Shown here one piece after another: positions 18,149 through 26,805 of a stretch of 64,000 nucleotides of DNA (position 1 is the first letter of the stretch; each line of letters begins with the position of its first letter). Source of the DNA: Micrococcaceae bacterium Sec5.1. GTDB taxonomy: Bacteria; Actinomycetota; Actinomycetes; Actinomycetales; Micrococcaceae. The DNA lies in the NCBI GenBank assembly GCA_039636795.1, contig CP143430.1, forward strand, positions 1,736,001-1,800,000, given 5' to 3'. Both the position numbers and the translations under genes were made by a program. Under the pieces are notes generated by a model. That model saw only the letters and a list, made by a program, of their open reading frames with translations, was not told the origin of the DNA and did no database searches.

Positions 18149-18907
18149 ATGACCGAACAACTTGCCGTTGCAGTGCTGGGCGCCCACGGGCGCATGGGAA
18201 TTGAAGCCGTGAAGGCTGTTGAAGCAGCCGATGATATGAAGCTGGTAGCAGCTCTCGGTCGCGGCGATTCCCTGCAGACACTTCTCGACACAGGTGCCAA
18301 GTACGTTGTGGACCTGACTGTTCCTGACACTACCGAGGCCAACGTGCGCTTCGCGGTTGAACATGGCATTCATGCGGTGGTTGGGACCACGGGTTGGGAT
18401 GGGCAGCGTCTTGGATCGCTGCGCACCCTCTTGGAACAGAAGCCGGAAACAGGCGTCCTGATCGCCCCGAATTTTGCTTTGGGTTCTGTGCTGGCGTCGG
18501 CATTTGCGGCGAAGGCTTCGCAGTACTTCGAGTCCGTGGAGATCATTGAACTGCATCACCCGAACAAGGTAGACGCTCCTTCAGGTACGGCCGTGCGTAC
18601 GGCACAGCTGATTGCCCAGGCCAGGCAGGAAGCCGGTGTGCCAGCAAGTCCTGACGCTACGGAAACGTCCCTGGACGGCGCCCGGGGCTGCGACGTGGAG
18701 GGTGTACGCGTCCACAGCGTGCGGCTCCGCGGGCTGGTGGCGCACCAGGAGGTGCTCTTCGGCGGGCCTGGTGAACAGCTGACGTTGCGCCATGATTCCT
18801 TCGACCGTGCCTCGTTCATGCCTGGTGTCCTGCTCGGGCTTCGCAAAGTTGCGGACCACCCAGGCTTGACCTTGGGCCTGGATGGCTACCTGGACCTGGG
18901 GCTCTAG
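18149..18907 (+). CDS. dapB: 4-hydroxy-tetrahydrodipicolinate reductase DapB
   Basis: 252 aa. NAD(P)H-dependent step of the lysine/diaminopimelate pathway. AVLGAHGRMG is the dinucleotide-binding motif, and ELHHPNKVDAPSGTA contains the catalytic His/Lys signature. ATG 18149 gives the standard family length, and the longer open frame upstream overlaps moaE and is not family-like. dapA (21228) and dapF (33804) of the same pathway are nearby but not co-transcribed. Confidence 0.96.
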   Translation: MTEQLAVAVLGAHGRMGIEAVKAVEAADDMKLVAALGRGDSLQTLLDTGAKYVVDLTVPDTTEANVRFAVEHGIHAVVGTTGWDGQRLGSLRTLLEQKPETGVLIAPNFALGSVLASAFAAKASQYFESVEIIELHHPNKVDAPSGTAVRTAQLIAQARQEAGVPASPDATETSLDGARGCDVEGVRVHSVRLRGLVAHQEVLFGGPGEQLTLRHDSFDRASFMPGVLLGLRKVADHPGLTLGLDGYLDLGL

Positions 18908-18911
18908 GACC

Positions 18912-19400
18912 ATGGGAACTCTTTGGGAGTCTGTGAAGAAGAACCGCACCAAAATCTGGGTTGGTGCCATCACCTTGCTGTTGGTGCTGTATCTGGTGGT
19001 TTCCCTCCAGCGGTCCATCCTGTTGCTTGGTGATCCCAATCTGGTGGCAAAGGGCATCGGCGCTGCTTACCTCGTTTTGCCCATGATTGGCGCTTGGGCG
19101 CTCATTCGTGAGGTGTTGTTTGGCGCGAGAACCGAACAGATGGCCAAGGTTTTGGAAGCCGAGGGCGGACTGCCTGTGGATACCCTGCCGCGCACGCCCG
19201 GTGGCCGCATTGTCCGTGCTGCCGCGGACGCCGAGTTCGAAAAGTACCGTGAGGAGGCCGAGGCAGCGCCGGGGGATTGGCGTTCCTGGTTCCGGTTGAG
19301 CTGTGCCTACGATGCCTCTGGAGATCGCAAACGTGCCCGCGCTTCAATGCGCGACGCCGTGAAACTGTTCCGTTCTCAGCCCACGGCAGCCGGGCGGTAA
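18912..19400 (+). CDS. Membrane protein with TPR-like C-terminus, function unknown
   Basis: 162 aa, starting 4 nt after dapB and probably in its operon. Two transmembrane helices (about residues 14-32 and 48-68) are followed by a cytosolic region with WRSWFRLSCAYDASGDRKRARASMRDAVKLF, which looks like one tetratricopeptide-type helix pair. The role is unknown. Its 3' end overlaps the convergent gene by 25 bp. Confidence 0.84.
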   Translation: MGTLWESVKKNRTKIWVGAITLLLVLYLVVSLQRSILLLGDPNLVAKGIGAAYLVLPMIGAWALIREVLFGARTEQMAKVLEAEGGLPVDTLPRTPGGRIVRAAADAEFEKYREEAEAAPGDWRSWFRLSCAYDASGDRKRARASMRDAVKLFRSQPTAAGR

Positions 19401-20611
19401 CTGCCCAAACGCGAGGCCTGGTGTGCCAGCCACTCCAGAGGTCCCCGGCGTCGGAAGAGGGCAAAGCACACGCCGATGCTTACGGCGGCCAGCGCCTGCG
19501 TCCAATACATTCCTTCGTCGGTCCACCCCGCTGGAAGTGGCTTGTTGTGGAAACCGGAGACCGCCCACACGTGGAGTGAATACAACGTGAGGGTCATGGC
19601 ACCCGGACCGCTGAGGAGTATGAGGAAGTTGACCTTGATGCGTTCGGCCAGCGTGCCGAGCATCAGGAAGAACCCGACGACGGCGGCCGCCACCCCGCCG
19701 GTATGAAGCAGGTCCAGGGTTGTGCCAGCATGTGGTGCCGCGCTTGCCAGCCACCACCAGGAATCCACCTGTTGCAATCCGGTCAGATTCACCTGGAGCA
19801 TGCTCTCGAGCGGGTATCCGCGTGTTCCGGGAAGTGCTTCGAGGGCGGCGCGACCGCCCCATACCTCCATGGCCAGGGTTCCTGCGATTTTCGCCAAAGC
19901 GGCCACGGCGAATCCGCAGGTGAAGAGCAGCAACTGGACGTTCGCCGTCGTGAGCGCCAAACGTCCGATCGCCAGTCCGATCAGCAAATAAGCGATCCAC
20001 TGGAACACGGGGTAGTAGCCACTGAAGAACAGGTCCGCGACAAGGCGTCCCGGCGTCTCCAGGTCCTCGCTGTTTGGATTGTGGCCCAACTGCAGGGGAG
20101 GGGTGGCGTCGAGAAACCAGGGGTGGACGAGGTAGGCGATCAGGGGTGACACCAGGACCCAGCCGAGCGCCCACAAGAAGAGCGCTTTCAGTCGCAATCC
20201 CAGAAACGGCAGGATGCACAGGAACAGGACGGCATAGTGCACCAGGATGATCGCGATGTTGACGTCCAGACCCCCAAGAGTCAGCCCGACGACGGCAATC
20301 ACCAAGGCCCGCATCGCAACACCGCTTCTGGCCGCCCAGAGGTCCATGCCTTGGCGCGGCTCTTGTTTCCCGGTGGTGAGTGCCAACCCGATTCCGGCGA
20401 GGACTGCGAACAGCGCAGCGGACCTGCCCGAGAAAACCAGTCCCACCCAGGTGGGTTCCCACTGGGGGGAGGGCCCGAACGTCGGCATCAAATGGGTGGC
20501 CATCATTCCGAGCAGGGCCAGGCCGCGGGCGGCGTCAATGCCCGTGAGGCGGGTGGAGACTTTGCGTCCCCTGGGCACCTTCCGGGCTGGCGCCGTCTCT
20601 TGCGAAGTCAT
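19376..20611 (-). CDS. HGSNAT-like (DUF1624/DUF418-type) multi-spanning membrane protein
   Basis: 411 aa with about ten transmembrane segments. After a basic N-terminus, RLTGIDAARGLALLGMMATHL is the signature of the heparan-alpha-glucosaminide N-acetyltransferase-like membrane family, with a conserved Asp and Arg in the first helix and a His at its end. In bacteria such proteins are thought to acylate surface glycans. The substrate here is unknown. The 3' end runs into the preceding gene on the opposite strand. Confidence 0.86.
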   Translation of the reverse strand: MTSQETAPARKVPRGRKVSTRLTGIDAARGLALLGMMATHLMPTFGPSPQWEPTWVGLVFSGRSAALFAVLAGIGLALTTGKQEPRQGMDLWAARSGVAMRALVIAVVGLTLGGLDVNIAIILVHYAVLFLCILPFLGLRLKALFLWALGWVLVSPLIAYLVHPWFLDATPPLQLGHNPNSEDLETPGRLVADLFFSGYYPVFQWIAYLLIGLAIGRLALTTANVQLLLFTCGFAVAALAKIAGTLAMEVWGGRAALEALPGTRGYPLESMLQVNLTGLQQVDSWWWLASAAPHAGTTLDLLHTGGVAAAVVGFFLMLGTLAERIKVNFLILLSGPGAMTLTLYSLHVWAVSGFHNKPLPAGWTDEGMYWTQALAAVSIGVCFALFRRRGPLEWLAHQASRLGSYRPAAVG

Positions 20612-20719
20612 GCTGCGATCGTCTCACAAGCGCCTATGGCGCCGCTGTGATGCGGGTTGGAAGCATCTTCGCGGCAGGTGGCTCATAGCGGAATTGCGCG
20701 CGGCTCCGGCTCAAGGGCC

Positions 20720-20748
20720 TTGTTTTCGAATATATGTTCGAATAATAT
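20720..20748 (+). promoter_or_regulatory. Promoter of the DUF222 remnant
   Basis: TTGTTT (20720-20725), 17-nt spacer, TAATAT (20743-20748), then 6 nt to ATG 20755. The SOS box fills most of the spacer, as expected for LexA repression. Confidence 0.6.
20726..20741. promoter_or_regulatory. SOS (LexA) box before the DUF222 gene
   Basis: TCGAATATATGTTCGA matches 11 of 12 defined positions of the actinobacterial consensus TCGAAC-N4-GTTCGA. Confidence 0.8.
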
Positions 20749-20754
20749 GGCTGC

Positions 20755-21153
20755 ATGAACGATGCTCCAAGTCCTCTGCCTCCAAGTCCTCTGCCTCCAA
20801 ATCCTCGGCCTCAAAATCCTCGGCAAGGCCTCCACGGACCCATGAAGGCGATGAGTCCGGGTGTGGTCGACTTCCTCTTCAGGCAACTCGTGGCAGGGGA
20901 GCCGCCAGAGGACGTCCAGTGGCGCAGCGAGGGCACGGTCCTGATCGAGCAGCCGCCGGGTGCTGAGCTTGCACGTCGCCTGGCTGAAACAGACCTTGAA
21001 GCCCTCACGCCAAGGGAACTCTTCGACTACGTCCGCGCTTCCCAACGCCTGGTTGCGTGGGCGGAACAGCTGAAGGAAAAAGCGGTGGCGCAGTATTGCT
21101 CGGAGGGGACGGCGAGTTCGGAGGGGACGCTGAAGACGCCCAAGCCCGCATAG
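20755..21153 (+). CDS. Short DUF222 (13E12-type) protein, probably truncated
   Basis: 132 aa. Residues ~60-115 (IEQPPGAELARRLAETDLEALTPRELFDYVRASQRLVAWAEQLKEKAVAQY) match the start of DUF222 proteins, which are normally 400-500 aa and end in an HNH nuclease domain. Here the frame stops before either is complete, so this is a degraded or minimal copy. The N-terminus is a PLPPSP-type Pro-rich tract encoded by 15-bp repeats. In Mycobacterium tuberculosis several 13E12-family genes are LexA-regulated, consistent with the SOS box here. Confidence 0.7.
   Translation: MNDAPSPLPPSPLPPNPRPQNPRQGLHGPMKAMSPGVVDFLFRQLVAGEPPEDVQWRSEGTVLIEQPPGAELARRLAETDLEALTPRELFDYVRASQRLVAWAEQLKEKAVAQYCSEGTASSEGTLKTPKPA
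20767..20826 (+). repeat. Four 15-bp tandem repeats in the DUF222 remnant
   Basis: Units at 20767, 20782, 20797 and 20812. The first two are identical (CCAAGTCCTCTGCCT) and the next two diverge. They encode the Pro-rich N-terminus. Confidence 0.85.
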
Positions 21154-21214
21154 TCAGCAGTGCCGATGACGACCATCACGCGGAACCCATTCCCGGAACA
21201 TGGCCGTGACAAGG

Positions 21215-21220
21215 TAACGT
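21215..21220 (+). promoter_or_regulatory. -10 hexamer of dapA
   Basis: TAACGT, then 7 nt (TTTTCTT) and ATG 21228. There is no Shine-Dalgarno sequence. Confidence 0.5.
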
Positions 21221-21227
21221 TTTTCTT

Positions 21228-22139
21228 ATGTCTGACTCCCGCGCCCACATTCCCGCACTTGGTACCCTGTTGACCGCCATGGTCACCCCGTTCACCGAGG
21301 ATGGCAAGGTCGACTACGACCAAGCTGCAGCATTGGCGGAGAAGCTGGTCCAGGACGGTTGCGACGGACTCGTGGTCACCGGTACCACTGGAGAGACCTC
21401 AACCCTTACTGACGAAGAAAACCTCGGCATGTTCCGTGCGGTCAAGGAAGCCGTGGGGGGCAAAGCTGCCATCATTGCCGGAACCGGCACCAATGACACC
21501 GCGCACTCGGTGCACCTGTCCCAGCGTGCGGCCCAGATTGGCATCGACGGCCTTCTGATCGTCACTCCTTACTACAACAAGCCCAGCCAGGCCGGCGTTC
21601 GGGCCCACTTTGAGGCGATTGCGTCCTCTACGGACCTGCCGGTCATGCTCTACGACATCCCCGGACGCTCTTCCATTGCCATCGCTCCCGAGACCATGAT
21701 TGGGCTTGCGAAGCACCCGAACATCGTGGCCGTGAAGGACGCGAAGGCGGACTTCGCCGCAGCCACCCGCGTCATGGCCGAGACCGATTTGGTCTTTTAC
21801 TCCGGCGACGACGGCCTCACACTGCAGTGGATGGCGCTCGGCGCCGTAGGGCTCGTGGGCGTAACCACCCACGTGGCCACCCGACGTTTCCGCGAACTCA
21901 TTGACGCTGTCAATGCCAATGACCTCGCCAAGGCGCGGGCCATCAACTTTGAACTGGAACCCGTGGTGCGTGCAACCATGACGCGGGTCCAAGGCGCTGT
22001 AGCCGCCAAGCAGATTCTCAAGTGGCAGGGAGTCCTGCCCAACTCGGTTGTCCGTTTGCCCCTCGTGGAGCCGGACGAGGCCGAGATCCAAACCATCCGC
22101 GGGGATTTGGCGGAAGCCGGAATGGACTTCAACGTCTAG
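21228..22139 (+). CDS. dapA: 4-hydroxy-tetrahydrodipicolinate synthase DapA
   Basis: 303 aa. Condenses pyruvate with aspartate semialdehyde, the first committed step to diaminopimelate/lysine. TGTTGETSTL holds the catalytic Thr pair, Y142 lies in LYDIPGRS, and the Schiff-base Lys is K170 in IVAVKDAKAD. The ATG is 7 nt from a -10, so a leaderless mRNA is likely. rnj begins 27 nt after the stop and is probably co-transcribed, a common actinobacterial arrangement. Confidence 0.97.
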   Translation: MSDSRAHIPALGTLLTAMVTPFTEDGKVDYDQAAALAEKLVQDGCDGLVVTGTTGETSTLTDEENLGMFRAVKEAVGGKAAIIAGTGTNDTAHSVHLSQRAAQIGIDGLLIVTPYYNKPSQAGVRAHFEAIASSTDLPVMLYDIPGRSSIAIAPETMIGLAKHPNIVAVKDAKADFAAATRVMAETDLVFYSGDDGLTLQWMALGAVGLVGVTTHVATRRFRELIDAVNANDLAKARAINFELEPVVRATMTRVQGAVAAKQILKWQGVLPNSVVRLPLVEPDEAEIQTIRGDLAEAGMDFNV

Positions 22140-22166
22140 GACGGTTCCGCCGGAAAGAAGCACAAT

Positions 22167-23858
22167 ATGACCCAAACAGCCCTTCCTGGATTGGTTACTC
22201 CGCCGAAACTGCCGCAAGGCACATTGCGGATTGTTCCGCTGGGTGGACTGGGGGAGATAGGCCGCAACATGGCGGTCTTCGAAATCGACGGCAAGTTGCT
22301 GATCGTTGACTGCGGCGTACTTTTTCCCGAGGAAACGCAGCCCGGCGTTGATTTGATCCTTCCCGACTTCTCTTACATCGAGGACCGGCTGCAGGATGTT
22401 GTTGGTGTGGTGCTCACTCACGGCCACGAAGACCACATCGGTGCTGTTCCCTATCTGCTGCGCCTCAAAGCGGACATCCCTTTGATCGGCTCCCAGTTGA
22501 CGCTGGCCCTGGTGGAGGCGAAGCTCCAGGAACATCGGATCAAGCCGTACACGCTGACCGTTACCGAGGGCCAGGTGGAGCAGTTCGGCCCGTTCGAATG
22601 CGAATTCATCGCAGTGAACCACTCGATCCCGGACGCCTTGGCAGTCTTCATCCGCACCGAGGGCGGCACTGTCCTGCATACGGGCGACTTCAAGATGGAC
22701 CAACTGCCCTTGGACGGCCGCATCACCGACCTCCGTCACTTCGCCCGCCTGGGCGAAGAAGGAGTGGACCTCTTCATGGCAGACTCCACTAACGCCGACG
22801 TTCCCGGGTTCACCACCGCCGAGAAGGAGATCGGCCCCACGCTTGATCGATTGTTCGGGCAGGCGAAGAAGCGCATCATCGTGGCTTCTTTCTCTTCCCA
22901 CGTTCACCGCGTCCAGCAGGTTCTCGACGCCGCAGCCAAGCACGGCCGCAACGTTGCCTTCGTGGGCCGTTCCATGGTTCGGAACATGGCCATCGCGGCC
23001 AAACTGGGCTACCTTGACGTGCCCAACGGGATCCTGGTGGACATCAAGAACATTGACAACCTCCCCGATGACCGGGTGGTCCTCATGTCCACCGGCTCCC
23101 AGGGCGAGCCCATGGCGGCACTATCTCGCATGGCCAACGGCGACCACCGAGTGGTTGTCGGCCAGGGCGACACCGTGATCCTGGCCTCCAGCCTCATCCC
23201 AGGCAACGAGAACGCAGTCTTCCGCATCATCAACGGCTTGCTGAAGCTCGGTGCCGATGTGATTCACAAGGGAACGGCCAAGGTTCACGTGTCCGGACAC
23301 GCAGCTGCCGGCGAATTGCTGTACTGCTACAACATCCTTGAGCCCCTCAATGCGATGCCTGTCCACGGTGAAACGCGTCACTTGATTGCCAATGGAAATA
23401 TTGCCGAAGAATCCGGCGTGCCTTCCGACGGCATCATCCTCAGCGATAATGGCACCGTTATTGACCTGAAGGACCACAAGGCCAACATCGTTGGCCAGGT
23501 AGAGGTCGGCTTTGTTTATGTGGACGGTTCCAGCGTGGGTGAAATCACCGATGCGGATCTGAAGGACCGGCGTATCCTCGGCGACGAAGGCTTCATCTCC
23601 ATCATCACGGTTATTAACCGGACCACCGGCAAGATCGTCTCCGGACCGGAAATCCATGCACGTGGCGTAGCGGAGGATGACGCCGTCTTCGACGAAATCA
23701 TTCCCAAGATCAACGCCGCGTTGGAAGAAGCTGTGCTCAACCACGCAGACCACACCAACCACCAGCTGCAGCAGGTAGTGCGCAGGATCATCGGAACATG
23801 GGTGAACCGGAAGCTTCGTCGCCGTCCCATGATCATTCCGGTGGTCCTGGAGGCGTAG
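22167..23858 (+). CDS. rnj: Ribonuclease J
   Basis: 563 aa. Metallo-beta-lactamase-fold RNase with endonuclease and 5'-3' exonuclease activity. The zinc motif is HGHEDH (H85, H87, D89, H90), followed by HTGDFKMD and HVSGHAAAGEL (beta-CASP and later metal/phosphate ligands). The C-terminal ~100 residues form the dimerisation domain. AAAGAAG precedes ATG 22167. Expressed with dapA. A terminator-like hairpin follows. Confidence 0.96.
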   Translation: MTQTALPGLVTPPKLPQGTLRIVPLGGLGEIGRNMAVFEIDGKLLIVDCGVLFPEETQPGVDLILPDFSYIEDRLQDVVGVVLTHGHEDHIGAVPYLLRLKADIPLIGSQLTLALVEAKLQEHRIKPYTLTVTEGQVEQFGPFECEFIAVNHSIPDALAVFIRTEGGTVLHTGDFKMDQLPLDGRITDLRHFARLGEEGVDLFMADSTNADVPGFTTAEKEIGPTLDRLFGQAKKRIIVASFSSHVHRVQQVLDAAAKHGRNVAFVGRSMVRNMAIAAKLGYLDVPNGILVDIKNIDNLPDDRVVLMSTGSQGEPMAALSRMANGDHRVVVGQGDTVILASSLIPGNENAVFRIINGLLKLGADVIHKGTAKVHVSGHAAAGELLYCYNILEPLNAMPVHGETRHLIANGNIAEESGVPSDGIILSDNGTVIDLKDHKANIVGQVEVGFVYVDGSSVGEITDADLKDRRILGDEGFISIITVINRTTGKIVSGPEIHARGVAEDDAVFDEIIPKINAALEEAVLNHADHTNHQLQQVVRRIIGTWVNRKLRRRPMIIPVVLEA

Positions 23859-23879
23859 TCCACCGGCAACATGCATCCC

Positions 23880-23913
23880 AGGGGGTCTGAAATCCGCGGA
23901 TTTCGGGCCCCCT
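23880..23913 (+). terminator. Hairpin after rnj
   Basis: AGGGGG (23880-23885) pairs with CCCCCT (23908-23913) around an inner 16-nt perfect palindrome GAAATCCGCGGATTTC (23889-23904). No T-run follows. Confidence 0.6.
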
Positions 23914-23918
23914 TGGGG

Positions 23919-23924
23919 TAGCGT
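23919..23924 (+). promoter_or_regulatory. -10 hexamer of ftsK
   Basis: TAGCGT, 7 nt before ATG 23932. It supports that start over the GTG at 23923. Confidence 0.45.
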
Positions 23925-23931
23925 GGCAAGC

Positions 23932-26796
23932 ATGGCGACCCGTACTTCCTCCACGCCACGAGGCAGCTCCAGTAGTAAATCCGGCGGCACAGGCCGGGGC
24001 GCAGCTGCATCCAAAAGCACCGCAGCCACGCCCAGGAACGGTCGGGGCAGCAGTGCCCGCACCAAGCAGCCGGCCGCCGTCGAGCCCCATGCGCCGCTGC
24101 CCGTGCGCATGCTGGCGGGCGTCTGGCAGGGCATTGGGCACGTAGTTGGCGCAGGAGTCCGCCGGATCGGATACGACGTCAGCGATCTCGATCCCGCCGA
24201 TCGCCGCGACGGTGCAGCCCTGTTCAACCTCGTGCTGGGAATCGGCATTGCCACCTTCGCTTGGTGGGGCCTGACCGGATGGCTGCCTGACGCCGTCTAC
24301 AGCGTGGTCAATGGCACTTTCGGCTGGATGTCGCTTGTTTTGCCTTTCATGCTTTTCATCTGCGCTTTCCGCCTCTTCCGCAAACCGCAGGATGGCCGCG
24401 GCAACAACCGCGTTGGCATCGGCTTCATGATCATGACTTTTGCCGGTTCCGGCTTGGCCCACATCATCGGCGGCCAGCCCACCGTGGCCGATGGCTTCGA
24501 TGGGCTGCGCAGGGCGGGCGGAATGCTGGGCTTCCTTGCAGCGTCGCCACTTGCTGCAATTCATGCCGCCGTCCCGGTGATCGTCTACAGCCTGTTGGCC
24601 TTCGTGTCAGTGCTGATCGTTACGGCCACGCCCTTCGGGGCGATCCCCTCCAGGATCCGCTCCGCCTACGAGCACCTCATGGGCGTGGACCTCATGGATG
24701 CCGAGTCCGGCAAGGATGCCCATGATCGCAGCTACCTCTATGAAAACGGGGCGGTTGCAAAGCCCAAGAAGAAGAAGCGGATGCGCTTCTTCGGCAAGGA
24801 TGAGGATACCGACGCCGGTTTGGAAGGCTACGTCGGTGACGAAGCCTTTGAGCATGCAATAGTCGACGACGACGAAACTCCCCAAGCATCTGCCCCGCGC
24901 GTTCCGCCGGGCGTACGCCGCCCCACCCAAGCTGAGATAGCAGTGGGTAAGATCAAGGCTGCCCAGGGCTTGGGTGCTGCTCCAGGCATCGACAACCCCA
25001 CAGAGGCCATTCCCGTCCTCACCCCGGAAATGACGGCACCCACAGTGGCGCAGGTTCCGGCCCGGCCAGCAACGCCCCCTCCGCCGCCCACGCCAATTCC
25101 GCAGCGTACAGAGCAACTGTCACTGGCCGGGGACGTCACGTACACCCTGCCTGCCTCGGACTTCCTGACACCAGGCTCCATTCCGAAGGAGCGCACCGAA
25201 GCGAATGACGCCGTCGTGGCCGCCCTGACGGACACGCTGACCCAATTCAATGTTGATGCCGCCGTAACCGGCTTCAGTCGCGGCCCCACAGTGACACGCT
25301 ATGAAATCGAACTGTCTCCCGGCACCAAGGTGGAGCGCGTAACGGCGCTGTCCAAGAACATCTCCTACGCGGTGGCATCCAGCGACGTCCGTATTCTGAG
25401 CCCCATTCCCGGCAAGTCCGCAATCGGCATCGAGATTCCCAACACGGACCGCGAAACGGTATCCCTGGGCGATGTGCTGCGGAGCCAGAATGCACGCCGC
25501 ACTGACCACCCGATGGTCATGGGCGTCGGCAAGGACGTCGAGGGCGGTTATGTCGTCGCCAACCTGGCCAAGATGCCCCACCTCCTGGTGGCCGGTGCTA
25601 CAGGTGCTGGTAAGTCAAGCTTCGTGAACTCCATGATCACCTCGATCCTGATGCGCGCTACGCCTGACGAAGTCCGCATGGTCATGGTGGACCCCAAGCG
25701 CGTGGAACTGACTGCGTATGAAGGCGTTCCACACTTGATTACGCCCATCATCACCAATCCCAAGAAGGCGGCCGAAGCCCTGCAGTGGGTGGTTCGGGAG
25801 ATGGACGCCCGTTATGACGATCTCGCCAACTACGGGTACAAGCACATCGACGACTTCAACAAGGCGGTCAGGGCAGGCAAGGTCACGCCGCCCGTTGACT
25901 CCAAGCGAGTCATCAAGCCCTACCCGTACTTGTTGGTCATTGTGGACGAGCTAGCGGACCTCATGATGGTGGCGCCACGCGACGTCGAAGACTCGATCGT
26001 CCGCATCACCCAGCTGGCACGTGCCGCCGGCATCCACCTGGTGTTGGCTACGCAGCGGCCATCCGTGGACGTCGTCACGGGCCTCATCAAAGCCAACGTG
26101 CCCTCCCGCATGGCGTTCGCCACCTCGTCCGTCACGGACTCCCGCGTGGTGCTGGACCAGCCTGGCGCCGAAAAACTCATTGGCCAGGGCGATGCGCTCT
26201 TCCTGCCGATGGGCGCTTCCAAGGCCATGCGTGTGCAGGGTGCCTGGGTGACGGAATCCGAAATCCACAAGGTTGTTGAACATGTCAAGGGCCAGTTGCA
26301 GGCTGTGTACCGGGACGACGTCGCTGCTGAGGCCCCCAAGAAACAGATCGACGACGACATCGGAGACGACCTCGAGGTGCTGCTGCAGGCCACCGAATTG
26401 GTGGTCACCACGCAGTTCGGTTCCACCTCCATGTTGCAGCGCAAGCTTCGTGTCGGCTTCGCCAAGGCCGGACGCCTCATGGACCTCCTGGAGTCCCGCG
26501 GCGTCGTGGGTCCCTCCGAAGGCTCCAAAGCCCGGGATGTCCTGGTTAAGCCGGATGACCTCGCTGCCGTGCTTGCTGCCATGAAGGGACAGGAATCGCC
26601 GGCTGCGCCTGACGCCCACACTGCGGCACTGAGCGATAACGCGAACTCCAATATCGCCGTCGGCGGCTACGCCGAGGACCTGGTGGCAGCGGACCTCGAC
26701 AACCGGACCCAAGCTGTTGAATATTTCGACGGCGCCGACGTCCCCGATGATGAGGACGAGGGCGGCGAGGACGCCTGGTCGCTCACCGGACGGTAG
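23932..26796 (+). CDS. ftsK: DNA translocase FtsK/SpoIIIE
   Basis: 954 aa. Pumps chromosomal DNA at the division septum. A Ser/Gly/Lys-rich N-terminal tail is followed by four membrane helices (about residues 97-240) and a Pro-rich linker. The motor has Walker A GATGAGKSS near residue 555, Walker B VIVDELADLMM, and ATQRPSVDVVTGLIKANVPSRMAF. The C-terminal winged-helix gamma domain (about residues 815-885: ELVVTTQFGSTSMLQRKLRVGFAKAGRLMD) reads KOPS-like sites. Confidence 0.96.
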   Translation: MATRTSSTPRGSSSSKSGGTGRGAAASKSTAATPRNGRGSSARTKQPAAVEPHAPLPVRMLAGVWQGIGHVVGAGVRRIGYDVSDLDPADRRDGAALFNLVLGIGIATFAWWGLTGWLPDAVYSVVNGTFGWMSLVLPFMLFICAFRLFRKPQDGRGNNRVGIGFMIMTFAGSGLAHIIGGQPTVADGFDGLRRAGGMLGFLAASPLAAIHAAVPVIVYSLLAFVSVLIVTATPFGAIPSRIRSAYEHLMGVDLMDAESGKDAHDRSYLYENGAVAKPKKKKRMRFFGKDEDTDAGLEGYVGDEAFEHAIVDDDETPQASAPRVPPGVRRPTQAEIAVGKIKAAQGLGAAPGIDNPTEAIPVLTPEMTAPTVAQVPARPATPPPPPTPIPQRTEQLSLAGDVTYTLPASDFLTPGSIPKERTEANDAVVAALTDTLTQFNVDAAVTGFSRGPTVTRYEIELSPGTKVERVTALSKNISYAVASSDVRILSPIPGKSAIGIEIPNTDRETVSLGDVLRSQNARRTDHPMVMGVGKDVEGGYVVANLAKMPHLLVAGATGAGKSSFVNSMITSILMRATPDEVRMVMVDPKRVELTAYEGVPHLITPIITNPKKAAEALQWVVREMDARYDDLANYGYKHIDDFNKAVRAGKVTPPVDSKRVIKPYPYLLVIVDELADLMMVAPRDVEDSIVRITQLARAAGIHLVLATQRPSVDVVTGLIKANVPSRMAFATSSVTDSRVVLDQPGAEKLIGQGDALFLPMGASKAMRVQGAWVTESEIHKVVEHVKGQLQAVYRDDVAAEAPKKQIDDDIGDDLEVLLQATELVVTTQFGSTSMLQRKLRVGFAKAGRLMDLLESRGVVGPSEGSKARDVLVKPDDLAAVLAAMKGQESPAAPDAHTAALSDNANSNIAVGGYAEDLVAADLDNRTQAVEYFDGADVPDDEDEGGEDAWSLTGR

Positions 26797-26799
26797 CCT
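26794..26799 (+). promoter_or_regulatory. -10 hexamer of pgsA
   Basis: TAGCCT, 6 nt before GTG 26806. It overlaps the ftsK stop codon. Confidence 0.4.
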
Positions 26800-26805
26800 A
26801 GAGGG

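Noticed and set aside
21399..22943. Long minus-strand open frame (514 codons) opposite dapA and rnj; similar ones opposite pnp (5746-7008), pheT (58228-59844) and lexA/dinG
   Set aside because: They run antisense to well-supported genes and show no family motifs. Long antisense frames are expected in high-GC DNA.
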